From: an uncultured Synechococcaceae cyanobacterium
Lineage (GTDB): Bacteria > Cyanobacteriota > Cyanobacteriia > PCC-6307 > Cyanobiaceae
NCBI GenBank assembly: GCA_902634405.1
Contig: CACPJY010000015.1
Coordinates: forward strand, 1 to 36,907
Direction: 5' to 3'
DNA: 36,907 bases
This document shows positions 8,894 through 18,302 of this stretch, one piece after another (position 1 is the first letter of the stretch; each line of letters starts with the position of its first letter). A program made the position numbers and the translations under genes. The notes below the pieces were generated by a model. The model was not told the origin of the DNA, did not search any database, and worked only from the letters and a program-made list of their open reading frames with translations.

Positions 8894-10351
8894 ATGTGTG
8901 GAATAGTAGGAATTGCATCTCAAGATTTAGTTAATCAACAAATTTACGATAGTTTGTTGCTTCTTCAGCATAGAGGACAAGATTCAACTGGTATTGCAAC
9001 TATGCAAGGAAGTGTTTTTAACTTGCATAAAGCTAAAGGCCAAGTTCGAGAAGCTTATAGAACTAGAGATATGCGCAATTTACTTGGAAATATAGGACTT
9101 GGTCATGTTCGATACGCTACAAAAGGAGCAGCTAGTAGAGAAGAAGAGGCACAACCTTTTTATGTCAACGCCCCTTATGGCATCATTTTAGTTCACAATG
9201 GCAATTTGACGAATACTAGAGAACTAGAAAAAGATTTATTTAGTATTGATCGACGTCATACAAATACAACAAGTGACACAGAAATGTTGCTTAATGTATT
9301 TGCAACAGAGTTACAAGATCAAATTAGTGGAAATGATCTAGAACCTGATCAAGTATTTAAAGCTGTTTCTTCTGTTCATAAGAGAATACAAGGCTCTTAT
9401 GCTTCTATTGCTTTAATTGCAGGTCATGGTCTTTTGGCTTTTAGGGATCCCTTTGGGATTAGACCTTTAGTTTTAGGTAGTAGGCTGAATGATTGTGGTA
9501 AGAATGAATGGATAGTAGCTAGTGAGTCATTAGTTTTAGAGAATGGAGATTATCAAATTGTTAGAGATATTCAACCTGGTGAAGCTGTTTTTATAACTCT
9601 AGAAGGTGAATTATATTCTAAGCAATGTTCTGATAGTCCAAGGTTAGTTCCTTGTTCTTTTGAATATGTTTACTTAGCAAGACCAGATTCCTTAATGAGT
9701 GGAATTTCAGTTTATGAGGCTCGACTTAGAATGGGAGATAGATTAGCTTCTACCATTTCTAATCAAATTCCCTTAGGTGATATTGATGTGGTAATGCCGA
9801 TACCAGATTCTTCTAGACCAGCTGCCATGCAAGTTGCTAGGCAATTAGGTATTGAGTATAGGGAGGGTTTTTTTAAAAATAGATATGTTGGCCGTACATT
9901 TATTATGCCAGGTCAATCTCAAAGAAAGAAATCAGTTCGTCAAAAATTAAACGCAATGGGTTCAGAGTTTAAAGGAAAAAATGTATTAATAGTGGATGAT
10001 TCAGTTGTTCGGGGAACAACTTCTAAAGAGATTGTTCAGATGGCAAGGCTTGCTGGAGCTAATAAAGTTACTTTTACTTCTGCTGCCCCACCAGTGAGAT
10101 TTCCACATGTTTATGGTATTAATATGCCAAGCAGGAAGGAGTTAATTGCTCATGAACGTGATATTGATGAAATTGCAAAAGAATTATCAGTTGATCATTT
10201 GGTTTATCAAGCAATTGATGATTTACAAAGTTCGATAATAGAAGGATCCTCACTTAGTCAATTAGACATGTCTTGTTTTAATGGTGAATATATCACCGGT
10301 AATATAACTAAAGAATACTTAAATTGGGTTGAAAAAACTTATCTATCTTGA
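8894..10351 (+). CDS. purF: Amidophosphoribosyltransferase
   Basis: Catalyses the first committed step of purine synthesis, glutamine plus PRPP to 5-phosphoribosylamine. The 485-residue protein starts MCGIVGIA, so Cys2 becomes the N-terminal nucleophile after Met removal, with no propeptide. The PRPP loop is [10 protein letters not shown] at 367-376. The Bacillus-type enzyme ligates a 4Fe-4S cluster with four cysteines; here the PCxFEY cysteine is present (254) but the PCFYG position is His405 (FPHVYG) and the GQC position is Leu457, with only Cys461 kept, so a cluster is not expected. The N-terminus and the sequence around GRTFIMPGQ look like the E. coli enzyme. A purL-purF spacer at 8823-8893 has a weak -10-like TAAAAT at 8845-8850. 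The 3' end overlaps the convergent topoisomerase gene by 13 nt. Confidence 0.96.
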   Translation: MCGIVGIASQDLVNQQIYDSLLLLQHRGQDSTGIATMQGSVFNLHKAKGQVREAYRTRDMRNLLGNIGLGHVRYATKGAASREEEAQPFYVNAPYGIILVHNGNLTNTRELEKDLFSIDRRHTNTTSDTEMLLNVFATELQDQISGNDLEPDQVFKAVSSVHKRIQGSYASIALIAGHGLLAFRDPFGIRPLVLGSRLNDCGKNEWIVASESLVLENGDYQIVRDIQPGEAVFITLEGELYSKQCSDSPRLVPCSFEYVYLARPDSLMSGISVYEARLRMGDRLASTISNQIPLGDIDVVMPIPDSSRPAAMQVARQLGIEYREGFFKNRYVGRTFIMPGQSQRKKSVRQKLNAMGSEFKGKNVLIVDDSVVRGTTSKEIVQMARLAGANKVTFTSAAPPVRFPHVYGINMPSRKELIAHERDIDEIAKELSVDHLVYQAIDDLQSSIIEGSSLSQLDMSCFNGEYITGNITKEYLNWVEKTYLS

Positions 10352-12813
10352 ATATTCTTTTTTTCTTTGATTTCTATTAATGGTATAACTCTCTCTAAGT
10401 GCTCATTTTCTTTAAGATGAATCTTTTGATGTAGGTCTTCTGTATCTATACGTCCGTATCTACCAAGACTAGTAACTATCCCTACAACGCCTTCGGTTAA
10501 GCAAAAATCAGCAACTAGAGCAAAATCTTTTTTGCTTTCTTTTTTCTTAAGGCATATTTGCCCTATATCTCCTCGTTCGCAAGTTCTTATCTCTGCAATT
10601 GATTGAATTTGCATGTTTCCTTTTTTAGTGATAAGCAAAAGAAAATCACTTTTTTTGTTATCCCAGCTGATAGCATTAATTATTTTTTCATTTGGAAATA
10701 ATTTCATCGTCATAGGGCCTTGGGCAAGTTTACCCATAATTGGGAGATTGTTTTCGTTTACTTTTAGTTTTAAAAGTCGCCCATAATCGGTCCCTAATAT
10801 TACATAACTATTATCTTGACAAAAAATAGCTGATTTTAATTTTATACCCTCTTTTAGTTTTAATATTGTTGTTGCTCTACCTGAGAGATCAACCACATCT
10901 TCGAGTGGTAATCGCTTAAATCTACCATCATTACTTAACAGACCTAAACTACATTTTTCCTCTTTTGGTAATAGTAAAAGATTTACCACCTTGTCTCCTT
11001 CCATTCCACCAGGAAGAAATTTTTCTAATAATCCTGGTTGTTGTCCTGCAAATTCCCATTTTACGAGTGCAATTCTTCCACTTTCTGTCACAGCAAGGAT
11101 TTTTGGCTCTGTTTTGATCTCTAAAATTAATTTAACTGGAGCAATATCATCTCCCAGAGGACAGGATTCGTTGATATGCATTCTTCCTAAAACTTGTGGA
11201 CTGATGATTTTTACTTGGTTGTTTTCTTGAATTAATATTTTTCCATCTTTAGGTAGGGCTTCAAATGCTTGTTGCTTGAGAAGCTCAGCACTTGGTCTTT
11301 GACTAGCTGCTTTTTGTGCTAATAACTCATCTCCTCCCTCTATTAATTTAGTTCTTCTTTTGTTTCCAAATTGTCTTTTGAGGTTTTTCAATTCCTTGAT
11401 CATTTCCTCAAGTAGTTCTTCTCTATTTGAGAGAAGTGATTTGAGCTCTTTCTCTTCAATTTCCAGGTTTTTACATTCTTTTCTTAAGCTTTCTTGTTCA
11501 AGGCCTGTAAGTCTTCTTAGCGGCATGGAAAGAACTGAATCAGCTTGCTTTTCGTTTATTTCTAGCATTACCATTAACTTTGCCTTTGCACTAGATGAAT
11601 CTTTAGCTTCTTCAATCATTTGTATTGTATTTTTTATGTTGTTCAAGGCTTTTATTAATCCTTCTAGTATTTCTAGTCTGCTGACAGTTTTCTTTAGCTT
11701 GTATTTTGTTCTTTTGATAAGTGTTGATTCTCTATAATCTAAAAATGTTTGTAATAATTTCCTAAGTGATAGTTGTTCTGGTTTTCCTTTGATTAAGGCC
11801 AGTAATATAGCGCTAAAATTGCTCTGTAATGCTGTACGGCTATACAATTCTTTTAAGACTTTTTCTGAATTCGCATCTCTTCGTAACTCAACGACAACTC
11901 TCATTCCTTCTCGATCGCTTTCGTCTCTGATGTCAGCTATACCTGAAATTTTGCCATCATTAACAATTTCAGCTAATTTTTCTATCCATCCAGATTTGTT
12001 TAATTGATAAGGCAGCTCTGTAATTACTATGGCGTTTCGTTTATGTTTTCCTTTCCCAGGTTGTATTTCTTCAATGTGAGCAACACCTCTCATTGGAATA
12101 CTACCTCTTCCTTTTAAGTATGTTTCTGTTAGACCACTTCCTAAAAGAATTTCTCCTCCTGTAGGAAAGTCTGGACCTGGTATTAGTTTTAATAACTTTT
12201 CGTCACTTAGATCTGGTTTTTTAATGAGTGCTATTAGTCCATCTACTATTTCATTTAAGTTATGTGGAGGAATGCTGGTTGCCATTCCCACTGCAATTCC
12301 TGCGCATCCATTAAGTAACAAAAATGGTAATTGAGCTGGCAGAACCGTTGGCTCTTGATGTGACCCATCAAAATTGTTAACGAAATCAACAGTCTCACTA
12401 CCTATTTCATCAAGAAGAGCTTGGTGAGATATCCCTGTCAAGCGAGTTTCGGTATATCGCATTGCGGCTGGAGGATCATCATCTACTGATCCAAAGTTTC
12501 CATGCCCATCTAGTACTGGATAGCGACTAGCAAAGGTCTGTACCAGCCTTACTAATGCGTCGTAAACCGCTTGGTCTCCATGTGGGTGGTATTTGCCTAG
12601 TACATCCCCTACTACCCGAGCACATTTTCGAAAAGGTCTATCAGGGCTAAGCCCTAGTTCGTGCATTGCAAAAAGAATCCTTCGCTGGACAGGCTTTAGC
12701 CCGTCTCTGGCGTCAGGTAACGCTCTGCCTACGATTACGCTCATGGCGTATTCGAGATAAGAGCGCTGCATCTCTAGATGCAATGAGATTGGTTGCAGTC
12801 GTTCCTCGGCCAT
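10339..12813 (-). CDS. Type II topoisomerase subunit A (GyrA/ParC-like)
   Basis: DNA-cleaving subunit of a gyrase or topoisomerase IV. The 824 residues carry [20 protein letters not shown] (30-49), the helix-turn region [20 protein letters not shown] (68-87) and the catalytic tyrosine Tyr120 in MRYTETRL. At the position of E. coli GyrA Ser83, the main quinolone-contact residue, this protein has Gln81; the acidic partner Asp85 is kept. The C-terminal beta-pinwheel is present ([20 protein letters not shown] and similar blades), but I cannot find the QRRGGKG GyrA box needed for supercoiling; the matching stretch reads [13 protein letters not shown]. This fits the second GyrA-like paralogue of cyanobacteria, perhaps acting as ParC, so I leave the symbol empty. 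It ends inside the 3' end of convergent purF (13-nt overlap). Confidence 0.92.
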   Translation of the reverse strand: MAEERLQPISLHLEMQRSYLEYAMSVIVGRALPDARDGLKPVQRRILFAMHELGLSPDRPFRKCARVVGDVLGKYHPHGDQAVYDALVRLVQTFASRYPVLDGHGNFGSVDDDPPAAMRYTETRLTGISHQALLDEIGSETVDFVNNFDGSHQEPTVLPAQLPFLLLNGCAGIAVGMATSIPPHNLNEIVDGLIALIKKPDLSDEKLLKLIPGPDFPTGGEILLGSGLTETYLKGRGSIPMRGVAHIEEIQPGKGKHKRNAIVITELPYQLNKSGWIEKLAEIVNDGKISGIADIRDESDREGMRVVVELRRDANSEKVLKELYSRTALQSNFSAILLALIKGKPEQLSLRKLLQTFLDYRESTLIKRTKYKLKKTVSRLEILEGLIKALNNIKNTIQMIEEAKDSSSAKAKLMVMLEINEKQADSVLSMPLRRLTGLEQESLRKECKNLEIEEKELKSLLSNREELLEEMIKELKNLKRQFGNKRRTKLIEGGDELLAQKAASQRPSAELLKQQAFEALPKDGKILIQENNQVKIISPQVLGRMHINESCPLGDDIAPVKLILEIKTEPKILAVTESGRIALVKWEFAGQQPGLLEKFLPGGMEGDKVVNLLLLPKEEKCSLGLLSNDGRFKRLPLEDVVDLSGRATTILKLKEGIKLKSAIFCQDNSYVILGTDYGRLLKLKVNENNLPIMGKLAQGPMTMKLFPNEKIINAISWDNKKSDFLLLITKKGNMQIQSIAEIRTCERGDIGQICLKKKESKKDFALVADFCLTEGVVGIVTSLGRYGRIDTEDLHQKIHLKENEHLERVIPLIEIKEKKNIQDR

Positions 12814-12882
12814 CCAGCTAATGGATTAGACGGCTGAAAGCGCTAAGCCTACATATCTATTTCTTTCTGGCTAGTCTTTTGG

Positions 12883-13797
12883 TTACTTTTTGGTTTTTCT
12901 TGATTCAGAGTTTGCGATAGCTCTAGTAACAGCTTCATCTAGTTCAGAATTCTTGAAAAGCTTTGTCGTGGCCTCTCTTAATCTCTTTCCCCATAGCTGT
13001 TCTTCCTGATACCACTCGGAAACATAATTGGGATTTTGATCAAGAGATTTGTTAGCAAGTTCTAATGCTTCTTTGCTTCCTGGTTCTAGAAAATTCAATG
13101 CAGATGCTAGAGCAAGCATCGGTTCTGCGTCTTGGCTGAGTTTTAAGACTTGTTTCCAGATACTAATAGCTTGATTTGTGCTTCCCATTTCAAAAAGAAT
13201 AAGCCCTTGATTATTTAAGGCTTGCCAAAAGTCTGGTTTAAATTTTGTAGCTTGTTTAAAGGCATTTAAAGCCAATGAATAATTTGATTCCATTATTCTT
13301 GCATTACCCAACGTAAAATACGCAGTTGCATTTTTAGGTTGTATTTTTAACCCTTCCTTTAATAGCTGAATGGCATATGTGATGTTTTTTTCTCTTAATT
13401 CAATATCAGCTTCTCTGAACCAGATTCTGGCTTCTTTTGGATTTATTTGTTTTGCATTTGCAAGAGATCTCTTTGCTTCTTTGTTTTCACCGTTTCTTAT
13501 TTGAGCCTCTGCTAGTAAAGACCAAAGCCGATCGTCTTTTGAGTTTATTCTTACAGCTAGAGCGGCCAATCTTTTTGCTTCTTTGTATTGTCCTAATTGA
13601 AGAAGCTTGGCTGCTGTTTGTCCAATTCCAAGACTGGTGTTTTTCAGCATCTTTGCATTTGGCTCATAAATGTATGGCACAAAAGCTTTTGCCGTTTTAG
13701 GTATTGAACAAGTTGTTATTGCTGCGAAACCTGCTATTAAAAACAGTTTTTTCAATAAACCTTGCTTTTTCAAACTCATTTTTTTCTGTATTCTCAT
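12883..13797 (-). CDS. Exported tetratricopeptide-repeat protein
   Basis: Protein of 304 residues. A signal peptide occupies about 1-38: basic start, hydrophobic LFLIAGFAAITT, and a good cleavage site after TAKA before FVPYIYEP. At least five TPR units follow, about 55-88, 89-122, 123-155, 156-189 and 190-222, with the expected pattern (for example A-x2-Y-F-T-L-G-N-A around 158-166 and the Pro at repeat ends, as in INPKEA, IQPKNA, FKPDFW). The tail is charged and ends SRKTKK. Such proteins serve as scaffolds for complexes; in cyanobacteria many work in photosystem or pigment assembly, but nothing here fixes a partner. Its ATG directly follows the queG stop (TAG then ATG), so the two are cotranscribed. 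An internal ATG at residue 7 (MSLKKQG) is an alternative start. Confidence 0.88.
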   Translation of the reverse strand: MRIQKKMSLKKQGLLKKLFLIAGFAAITTCSIPKTAKAFVPYIYEPNAKMLKNTSLGIGQTAAKLLQLGQYKEAKRLAALAVRINSKDDRLWSLLAEAQIRNGENKEAKRSLANAKQINPKEARIWFREADIELREKNITYAIQLLKEGLKIQPKNATAYFTLGNARIMESNYSLALNAFKQATKFKPDFWQALNNQGLILFEMGSTNQAISIWKQVLKLSQDAEPMLALASALNFLEPGSKEALELANKSLDQNPNYVSEWYQEEQLWGKRLREATTKLFKNSELDEAVTRAIANSESRKTKK

Positions 13798-14754
13798 CTA
13801 CCCTAGAGGCTTTTCCTCTCTTATTGCAGAAGCATTTCTTCGCCACATCCACGGTTTTATTCGTTTTAAGGCAGAACCTTGAAGGTTTTCATTCCATGAT
13901 TCATCATTCCAAGACACTGCTTTTTCCTTTGTCAGTTCAAGAATCCATCTTTTGGGGATGACATCAGGATCGTTGTTACTGGGAATGGGTTTTTTATTCC
14001 AAGGACAAACTTCTTGACAAACATCACAACCAGCAACCCAGTTGCCTATTGACTTGCTAATTGATTTAGGCAGTACTGGATTTCTATTTTCTATTGTGTG
14101 ATATGCAATGCATTTCCTTGCATCTACAACGAATGGTTGAGTGATAGCTTTAGTAGGGCATGCTTCTATACAAGCTACGCAATGTCCACATCTGGCATTT
14201 GCAGGTTTGTCGGGGATTAGTGCTTCCGTGCAAAGAAGATGACCAAGGACGAACCAGGAACCATTGTTTTTATTGATTACGTTGCTGTTTTTCCCAATCC
14301 ACCCAATTCCAGCTTCTTCGGCCCAGGCTTTATCTAAAAGAGGTCCTGTATCAACATAAATTTTGCAATTGCAATTCGGACGTTGTTCTTTTAACCAATG
14401 CTCAATTGATTTAAGACGTTTTTTGATCACCTTGTGATAATCAATTCCCCAGGCATATCTAGCAATAGATAGAGCTCCTGGTTTGGGTTGTACATCAACG
14501 TAATAGTTGAGTGCTACAGCAAGAACACTTTGCACACCTGATAGAAGCTCGCTTATGTTTTTTCTTTTAGGGTTATTCATCCATTCCATATCTGCTTGAT
14601 GTCCATCTTTCAGCCATTTTTCTAAGGAAGCATTTCGAAGTTTTATCCCTTTGCTTCCTGGCACACGAGCAATCCCTACTGGATCAAAACCTTTTTCCCT
14701 TGCTTTCGCTTTAAGTGCCTCGCTTAATTCTTTTTGATCCTGAATGATTTGCAT
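13798..14754 (-). CDS. queG: Epoxyqueuosine reductase
   Basis: Cobalamin-dependent iron-sulphur enzyme that reduces epoxyqueuosine to queuosine at the wobble base of GUN tRNAs. The 318 residues show ferredoxin-like cluster ligands C189-x2-C192-x2-C195-x3-C199 (CGHCVACIEACP) and C243-x2-C246-x3-C250 (CDVCQEVCPWN), plus the conserved aspartate in VDTGPLL (Asp135) and the DYH segment at 105-107. These separate it from ordinary ferredoxins and match QueG/YjeS. B12 is needed, in keeping with cyanobacterial corrinoid synthesis. It starts at an ATG facing the opposite-strand HpsJ-like gene, leaving about 80 bp (14755-14834) for divergent promoters, and leads the two-gene unit with the TPR protein. 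Confidence 0.95.
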   Translation of the reverse strand: MQIIQDQKELSEALKAKAREKGFDPVGIARVPGSKGIKLRNASLEKWLKDGHQADMEWMNNPKRKNISELLSGVQSVLAVALNYYVDVQPKPGALSIARYAWGIDYHKVIKKRLKSIEHWLKEQRPNCNCKIYVDTGPLLDKAWAEEAGIGWIGKNSNVINKNNGSWFVLGHLLCTEALIPDKPANARCGHCVACIEACPTKAITQPFVVDARKCIAYHTIENRNPVLPKSISKSIGNWVAGCDVCQEVCPWNKKPIPSNNDPDVIPKRWILELTKEKAVSWNDESWNENLQGSALKRIKPWMWRRNASAIREEKPLG

Positions 14755-14834
14755 TGAAAGCCTTTGAATGTAAGAAAGCTTTTTGGCATTTAGCCTTGTT
14801 TAATCAAGATATTGGATTTAGGTCCTTAGGAGAC

Positions 14835-15464
14835 ATGTTTTCAAAATTTGCACAATGGTTGGGACTGACTTTGGTCATTTTGTTTTTCTTGCAAATGGTT
14901 ATTGTTTTTTCTGGTGGTCCTTTGGCCGATGCTGGTTTTCAGGAATTGTTTTTTGAAAGATTGATTAGTCAGGCTCCAATGGCTTTTGTTGGCCTGTTAT
15001 TTATGTCCTTTAACAGAAAGCATTATTCCTCGATTAAGGATAATACGTTTTTCAATTGGATCATTTGTCTAATTGCTTCTTTCTTTTGTTTTGTTTTGGT
15101 AGTTGTCATTCCTATGACTGTTGCTGGAAATTACAATTTTTCAAATCAAGCGAATCAATCTTTGAATCAGAGGAAGTTGCAGTTGCAACTAGCTCATAAG
15201 CAAAGTCAAACCCCTGCAGTACAAGAGGTAGTGATAGAACAGCTGGTTAAAAAGGGCCAATTGTCCTCCAACGCTACTGGTGAAGAAAAGGAGGCTGCTT
15301 CTAGGGAATTTATGAATAGACAATTGTCCTACCTTTCTCGAGAGATCACAAAAGCAGAGGCTCAGACGCGTTTTGCAGTAAATCAAAGATGGCTTGGTGG
15401 TACTTTCAGTGCCTTGGTTTTGTTTGTTGCATTTTTGTTGCTTGCTTTCACAGCTGTCCTGTGA
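14835..15464 (+). CDS. HpsJ-like cyanobacterial membrane protein
   Basis: Protein of 209 residues from the ATG at 14835. Hydrophobic segments: about 10-26 (LGLTLVILFFLQMVIVF), a short one near 44-58 (APMAFVGLLFMSF), 76-95 (IICLIASFFCFVLVVVIP) and a C-terminal one ALVLFVAFLLLAFTAVL. Between the third and fourth is a soluble, Gln- and Lys-rich helical stretch (QRKLQLQLAHKQSQ, EEKEAASREFMNRQ). This layout resembles proteins annotated as HpsJ family, found across cyanobacteria including Prochlorococcus; the hormogonium polysaccharide role of the Nostoc protein need not apply. The frame is open back to a TTG at 14754, but that would add a non-hydrophobic leader overlapping the divergent queG start. 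A purine run AGGAGA sits right before the ATG, closer than ideal. Confidence 0.7.
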   Translation: MFSKFAQWLGLTLVILFFLQMVIVFSGGPLADAGFQELFFERLISQAPMAFVGLLFMSFNRKHYSSIKDNTFFNWIICLIASFFCFVLVVVIPMTVAGNYNFSNQANQSLNQRKLQLQLAHKQSQTPAVQEVVIEQLVKKGQLSSNATGEEKEAASREFMNRQLSYLSREITKAEAQTRFAVNQRWLGGTFSALVLFVAFLLLAFTAVL

Positions 15465-15470
15465 AATCAC

Positions 15471-15534
15471 ACATAATTGAAAATAATAGTTATTTTAGTT
15501 ACATAACTTTTAGGCCATAGGCCTAGGACTCTAA
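15471..15534 (+). promoter_or_regulatory. Leader hairpin overlapping the ribosome-binding site
   Basis: In the short spacer before the DUF502 gene, TAGGCC (15511-15516) and GGCCTA (15520-15525) form a perfect 6-bp stem with an ATA loop. The 3' arm runs into AGGA (15524-15527), which sits 7 nt before the TTG start and is the ribosome-binding site that decides that start. The hairpin could therefore partly mask initiation. No T-run follows, so it is not a typical terminator. The regulatory role is inferred from the overlap alone. Confidence 0.35.
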
Positions 15535-16275
15535 TTGGTCCAGTCCAACAATCCCAGACCTGATCTCCCGCTATCCGCAAGGCTTCAGCAGGACCTCAAG
15601 AATGATTTAATTGCTGGTTTGTTAGTGGTCATTCCATTGGCTACAACAATTTGGCTTTCTACTGTTGTCAGCAGGTTTGTGCTGGCGTTTCTTACGTCAA
15701 TTCCTAAGCAGTTAAACCCTTTTATTACTCTGAATCCTTTATTGCAGGATCTCATCAACTTGGCTTTGGGTTTAACCGTTCCTCTGTTGGGGATTCTTTT
15801 AATTGGTTTAATGGCTCGCAATATTGTTGGGCGTTGGCTTCTGGAATTTGGAGAAGGAACCCTTTCAAGAATTCCTTTGGCTGGTTCTGTATATAAAACT
15901 CTTAAGCAATTGCTGGAAACGTTTTTAAGAGATAATTCAACTCGGTTTAGAAGAGTTGTTTTGGTTGAATACCCTAGGGAGGGACTATTTAGCGTTGGAT
16001 TTGTAACTGGCTTGGTAGGACCTTCTCTTCAGCAGGATCTAGAGCAGCCGTTGTTAAGTGTTTTTATACCTACTGCTCCAAACCCCACAACGGGTTGGTA
16101 CACACTTGTCCCAGAATCTTCTGTACGTGATTTGAATATTTCTGTGGAAGATGCATTTAGAACAATAATTTCTGCAGGTATAGTTAACCCTGACGAAAGA
16201 GAAACCCCTGTAAATAGAAGCTTTTCAAGTTTATTTAGTCAATTAAGAGCAAGGACGACAACTTCTTCTACTTAA
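15535..16275 (+). CDS. DUF502 family membrane protein
   Basis: Protein of 246 residues with two strong transmembrane helices, about 26-50 (LIAGLLVVIPLATTIWLSTVV) and 68-92 (LINLALGLTVPLLGILLIGL), followed by a conserved soluble domain containing IPLAGSVYKTLKQLLETF, VVLVEYPREGLFSVGFVTG and VFIPTAPNPTTGW. Those segments are the signature of the DUF502 family, widespread in cyanobacteria, proteobacteria and chloroplasts (the plant LCV/COV proteins belong here). Biochemical function is unknown. The TTG start is chosen because AGGA lies 7 nt upstream and the protein begins as homologues do, with LSARLQQDLKNDLIAG close to the N-terminus. It precedes nusB by 23 nt on the same strand. Confidence 0.88.
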   Translation: MVQSNNPRPDLPLSARLQQDLKNDLIAGLLVVIPLATTIWLSTVVSRFVLAFLTSIPKQLNPFITLNPLLQDLINLALGLTVPLLGILLIGLMARNIVGRWLLEFGEGTLSRIPLAGSVYKTLKQLLETFLRDNSTRFRRVVLVEYPREGLFSVGFVTGLVGPSLQQDLEQPLLSVFIPTAPNPTTGWYTLVPESSVRDLNISVEDAFRTIISAGIVNPDERETPVNRSFSSLFSQLRARTTTSST

Positions 16276-16298
16276 GCTTCGGGTTTTTTATATTTTTA

Positions 16299-16931
16299 AT
16301 GAAGACTCAATCCTTAGCAAGAGAATTAGCTCTGTTGGTCCTGGGACAGGTTTCCGAAACTGATAATTCTCAGGCTGATTTGTCAACTTTTGATTTGGAA
16401 ATGCTTTTGCAAAAAGCATTGGATAGTCTCACTCAACATTGGAGAGAATTGTTAGATCTTTCAGCAAATCAACTCGAAACTGCCCATCAAGAATTACTTG
16501 ATAGTGAGTTAGATGATTCTTCAATAGTGTGTATACGAGAACACTTAAAATCTGCGCTTGTTGATGCAGAAAAGGTTCTTAATGGTTTATCAGGCGGATT
16601 AGAGTTTCCACGATTACTAGTAATGGCTGATCAGGAATCAATTCGTATTGGTGCTATTCAAAGAGTAAAATTGGTTGTTAAAAGTATTACACAAATTGAT
16701 ACTCGATTAGATTCAGTTATGGAGGGCTGGCGTTTAAGACGTTTACCAAGGATAGACAGAGATATTCTTCGCTTAGCTGTGGTCGATTTAATTGATCTAG
16801 AAACTCCTGCCGCAGTCGCTTGTAATGAAGCTGTTGAATTAGCCAATCGTTATAGCGATGAACAAGGAAGACGAATGATTAACGGTGTTTTGAGAAGGCT
16901 TCAAGATTCTTTTTCAGTACCTATTGCCTGA
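16299..16931 (+). CDS. nusB: Transcription antitermination protein NusB
   Basis: NusB binds boxA RNA with NusE (S10) and helps transcription of rRNA operons. The 210 residues begin SLARELALLVLGQV and contain the closing signature RDILRLAVVDLIDLETPAAVACNEAVELANRYSD split over 163-192, including the AVACNEAVELA motif typical of NusB. The protein is longer than the roughly 140 residues of E. coli NusB because of an acidic helical insert at about 40-110, as in other cyanobacteria. The stop overlaps the ftsY start as TGATG (1 nt shared), so the two are translationally coupled. Confidence 0.93.
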   Translation: MKTQSLARELALLVLGQVSETDNSQADLSTFDLEMLLQKALDSLTQHWRELLDLSANQLETAHQELLDSELDDSSIVCIREHLKSALVDAEKVLNGLSGGLEFPRLLVMADQESIRIGAIQRVKLVVKSITQIDTRLDSVMEGWRLRRLPRIDRDILRLAVVDLIDLETPAAVACNEAVELANRYSDEQGRRMINGVLRRLQDSFSVPIA

Positions 16932-18268
16932 TGGTTTACGACGAGTTTAAAAGGGAGTTCTCTGATGCTGCTGATGACACAAATTCAGTTGCAGAAACAC
17001 GAGAATCTGATTCGAATCAAAACAATGAGGAAGATTCTCTTGAATGGGCACGAAAAGCTTATGCAAATTTAAAAAAACAACAAGAGGAGCAAAAAGAAAA
17101 AGATCATTCTTCTAAGGAACCAAAAGTCTCTAGCCTTATAAACCAAACAACCAATAAAACATCTAATCAATTACCTTCAGAATCAAGTGATGAGGCTTTT
17201 GATCTTATTTCGATTTCTACACCTTCTGATCAAAATTTAGATAAACCTGTTCTTGGTGAATTTGATGAAACTTTTACATGGTCAGCTGAACTTTTGGCTG
17301 CTCAGGGTAAAAAAACAACTGAAATATCACTTGAAGAAATTGATTGGTTGGCACGCTTAAGAAGTGGCCTTGAGAATACTCGTCAAAATTTTGTTAAAGG
17401 CTTACTTGATAACCTTGGGGATGATCCGTTAACACCTGAGGTTATAGACCAATTTGAAACTCTTCTTTTACGAGCAGATGCAGGCGTGAAGGCAACGGAT
17501 CAAGTTTTAGATGCTTTGAGGGTGCGAATGAATCAAGAGATTGTTGCTCCAGAAGAAGGCATTCGTTTTTTAAAGGAGCAACTTTGCTCCTTGTTGGATG
17601 CACCAATTACTGAGAGCGGAGTGGAATTGCTTTCTCCTCAAAGAGGAAAGTTAAATATTTGGTTATTAGTAGGTGTTAATGGTGTAGGAAAAACAACAAC
17701 TTTAGGTAAGTTGGCTAATTTATCTATACGGAGTGGTTATAAGAGTTTAATTGCAGCGGCTGATACATTTAGGGCAGCAGCTGTTGATCAATTAAAAGTT
17801 TGGGCCGAACGAAGTAATGTTCAACTTATATCTAATCCATCTAGCAATGCAGATCCAGCAGCTGTTGTTTTTGATGCAATCGGAGCAGCCAAAGCAAAGG
17901 GAACAGACCTTTTGTTAGTTGACACTGCAGGTCGTTTGCAGACTAAACATAATTTGATGGAAGAGTTAAACAAAGTACGCAGAATAATTGATAAATTAGC
18001 ACCAGAGGCGAACGTAGAGTCTTTGCTTGTTTTAGATGCCAGTCAAGGACAAAATGGGTTGCGTCAAGCTATGGCCTTCGCAAATTCTGCAGGCTTGACA
18101 GGGGTTGTGATAACTAAATTAGATGGTAGTTCGAGGGGTGGTGTAGCTTTAGCTGTTGCTAGCGAAGCAGGTTTACCTATTCGTTTTATAGGCGCCGGAG
18201 AGGGCATTCGAGATTTGCGACCATTTAATAGCTATGAATTTGTTGAGGCATTGTTATCTAAAAATTGA
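16931..18268 (+). CDS. ftsY: Signal recognition particle receptor FtsY
   Basis: GTPase that docks SRP-ribosome complexes at the membrane for cotranslational insertion. The 445 residues divide into an acidic, Gln/Ser-rich A region (1-135) and the NG domain. Motifs: G1 GVNGVGKTT at 248-256, G2 DTFRAAAVDQL at 278-288, G3 DTAGR at 331-335, G4 TKLDG at 395-399 and the closing GAGEGIRDLRPF. GVNGVGKTT and the DARxxDQL-type loop distinguish FtsY from Ffh (no methionine-rich M domain). The A region carries WARKAYANLKKQQEEQ, a basic-acidic helix like cyanobacterial FtsY. It overlaps nusB by 1 nt. Confidence 0.96.
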   Translation: MVYDEFKREFSDAADDTNSVAETRESDSNQNNEEDSLEWARKAYANLKKQQEEQKEKDHSSKEPKVSSLINQTTNKTSNQLPSESSDEAFDLISISTPSDQNLDKPVLGEFDETFTWSAELLAAQGKKTTEISLEEIDWLARLRSGLENTRQNFVKGLLDNLGDDPLTPEVIDQFETLLLRADAGVKATDQVLDALRVRMNQEIVAPEEGIRFLKEQLCSLLDAPITESGVELLSPQRGKLNIWLLVGVNGVGKTTTLGKLANLSIRSGYKSLIAAADTFRAAAVDQLKVWAERSNVQLISNPSSNADPAAVVFDAIGAAKAKGTDLLLVDTAGRLQTKHNLMEELNKVRRIIDKLAPEANVESLLVLDASQGQNGLRQAMAFANSAGLTGVVITKLDGSSRGGVALAVASEAGLPIRFIGAGEGIRDLRPFNSYEFVEALLSKN

Positions 18269-18302
18269 TTGTTTATTTTTTACCTTATAGATACATCTTT
18301 TT

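Noticed and set aside
16082-16099. AACCC/GGGTT hairpin inside the DUF502 gene
   Set aside because: Only a 5-bp stem within coding, with no T-run; likely chance from the NPTTGW codons.
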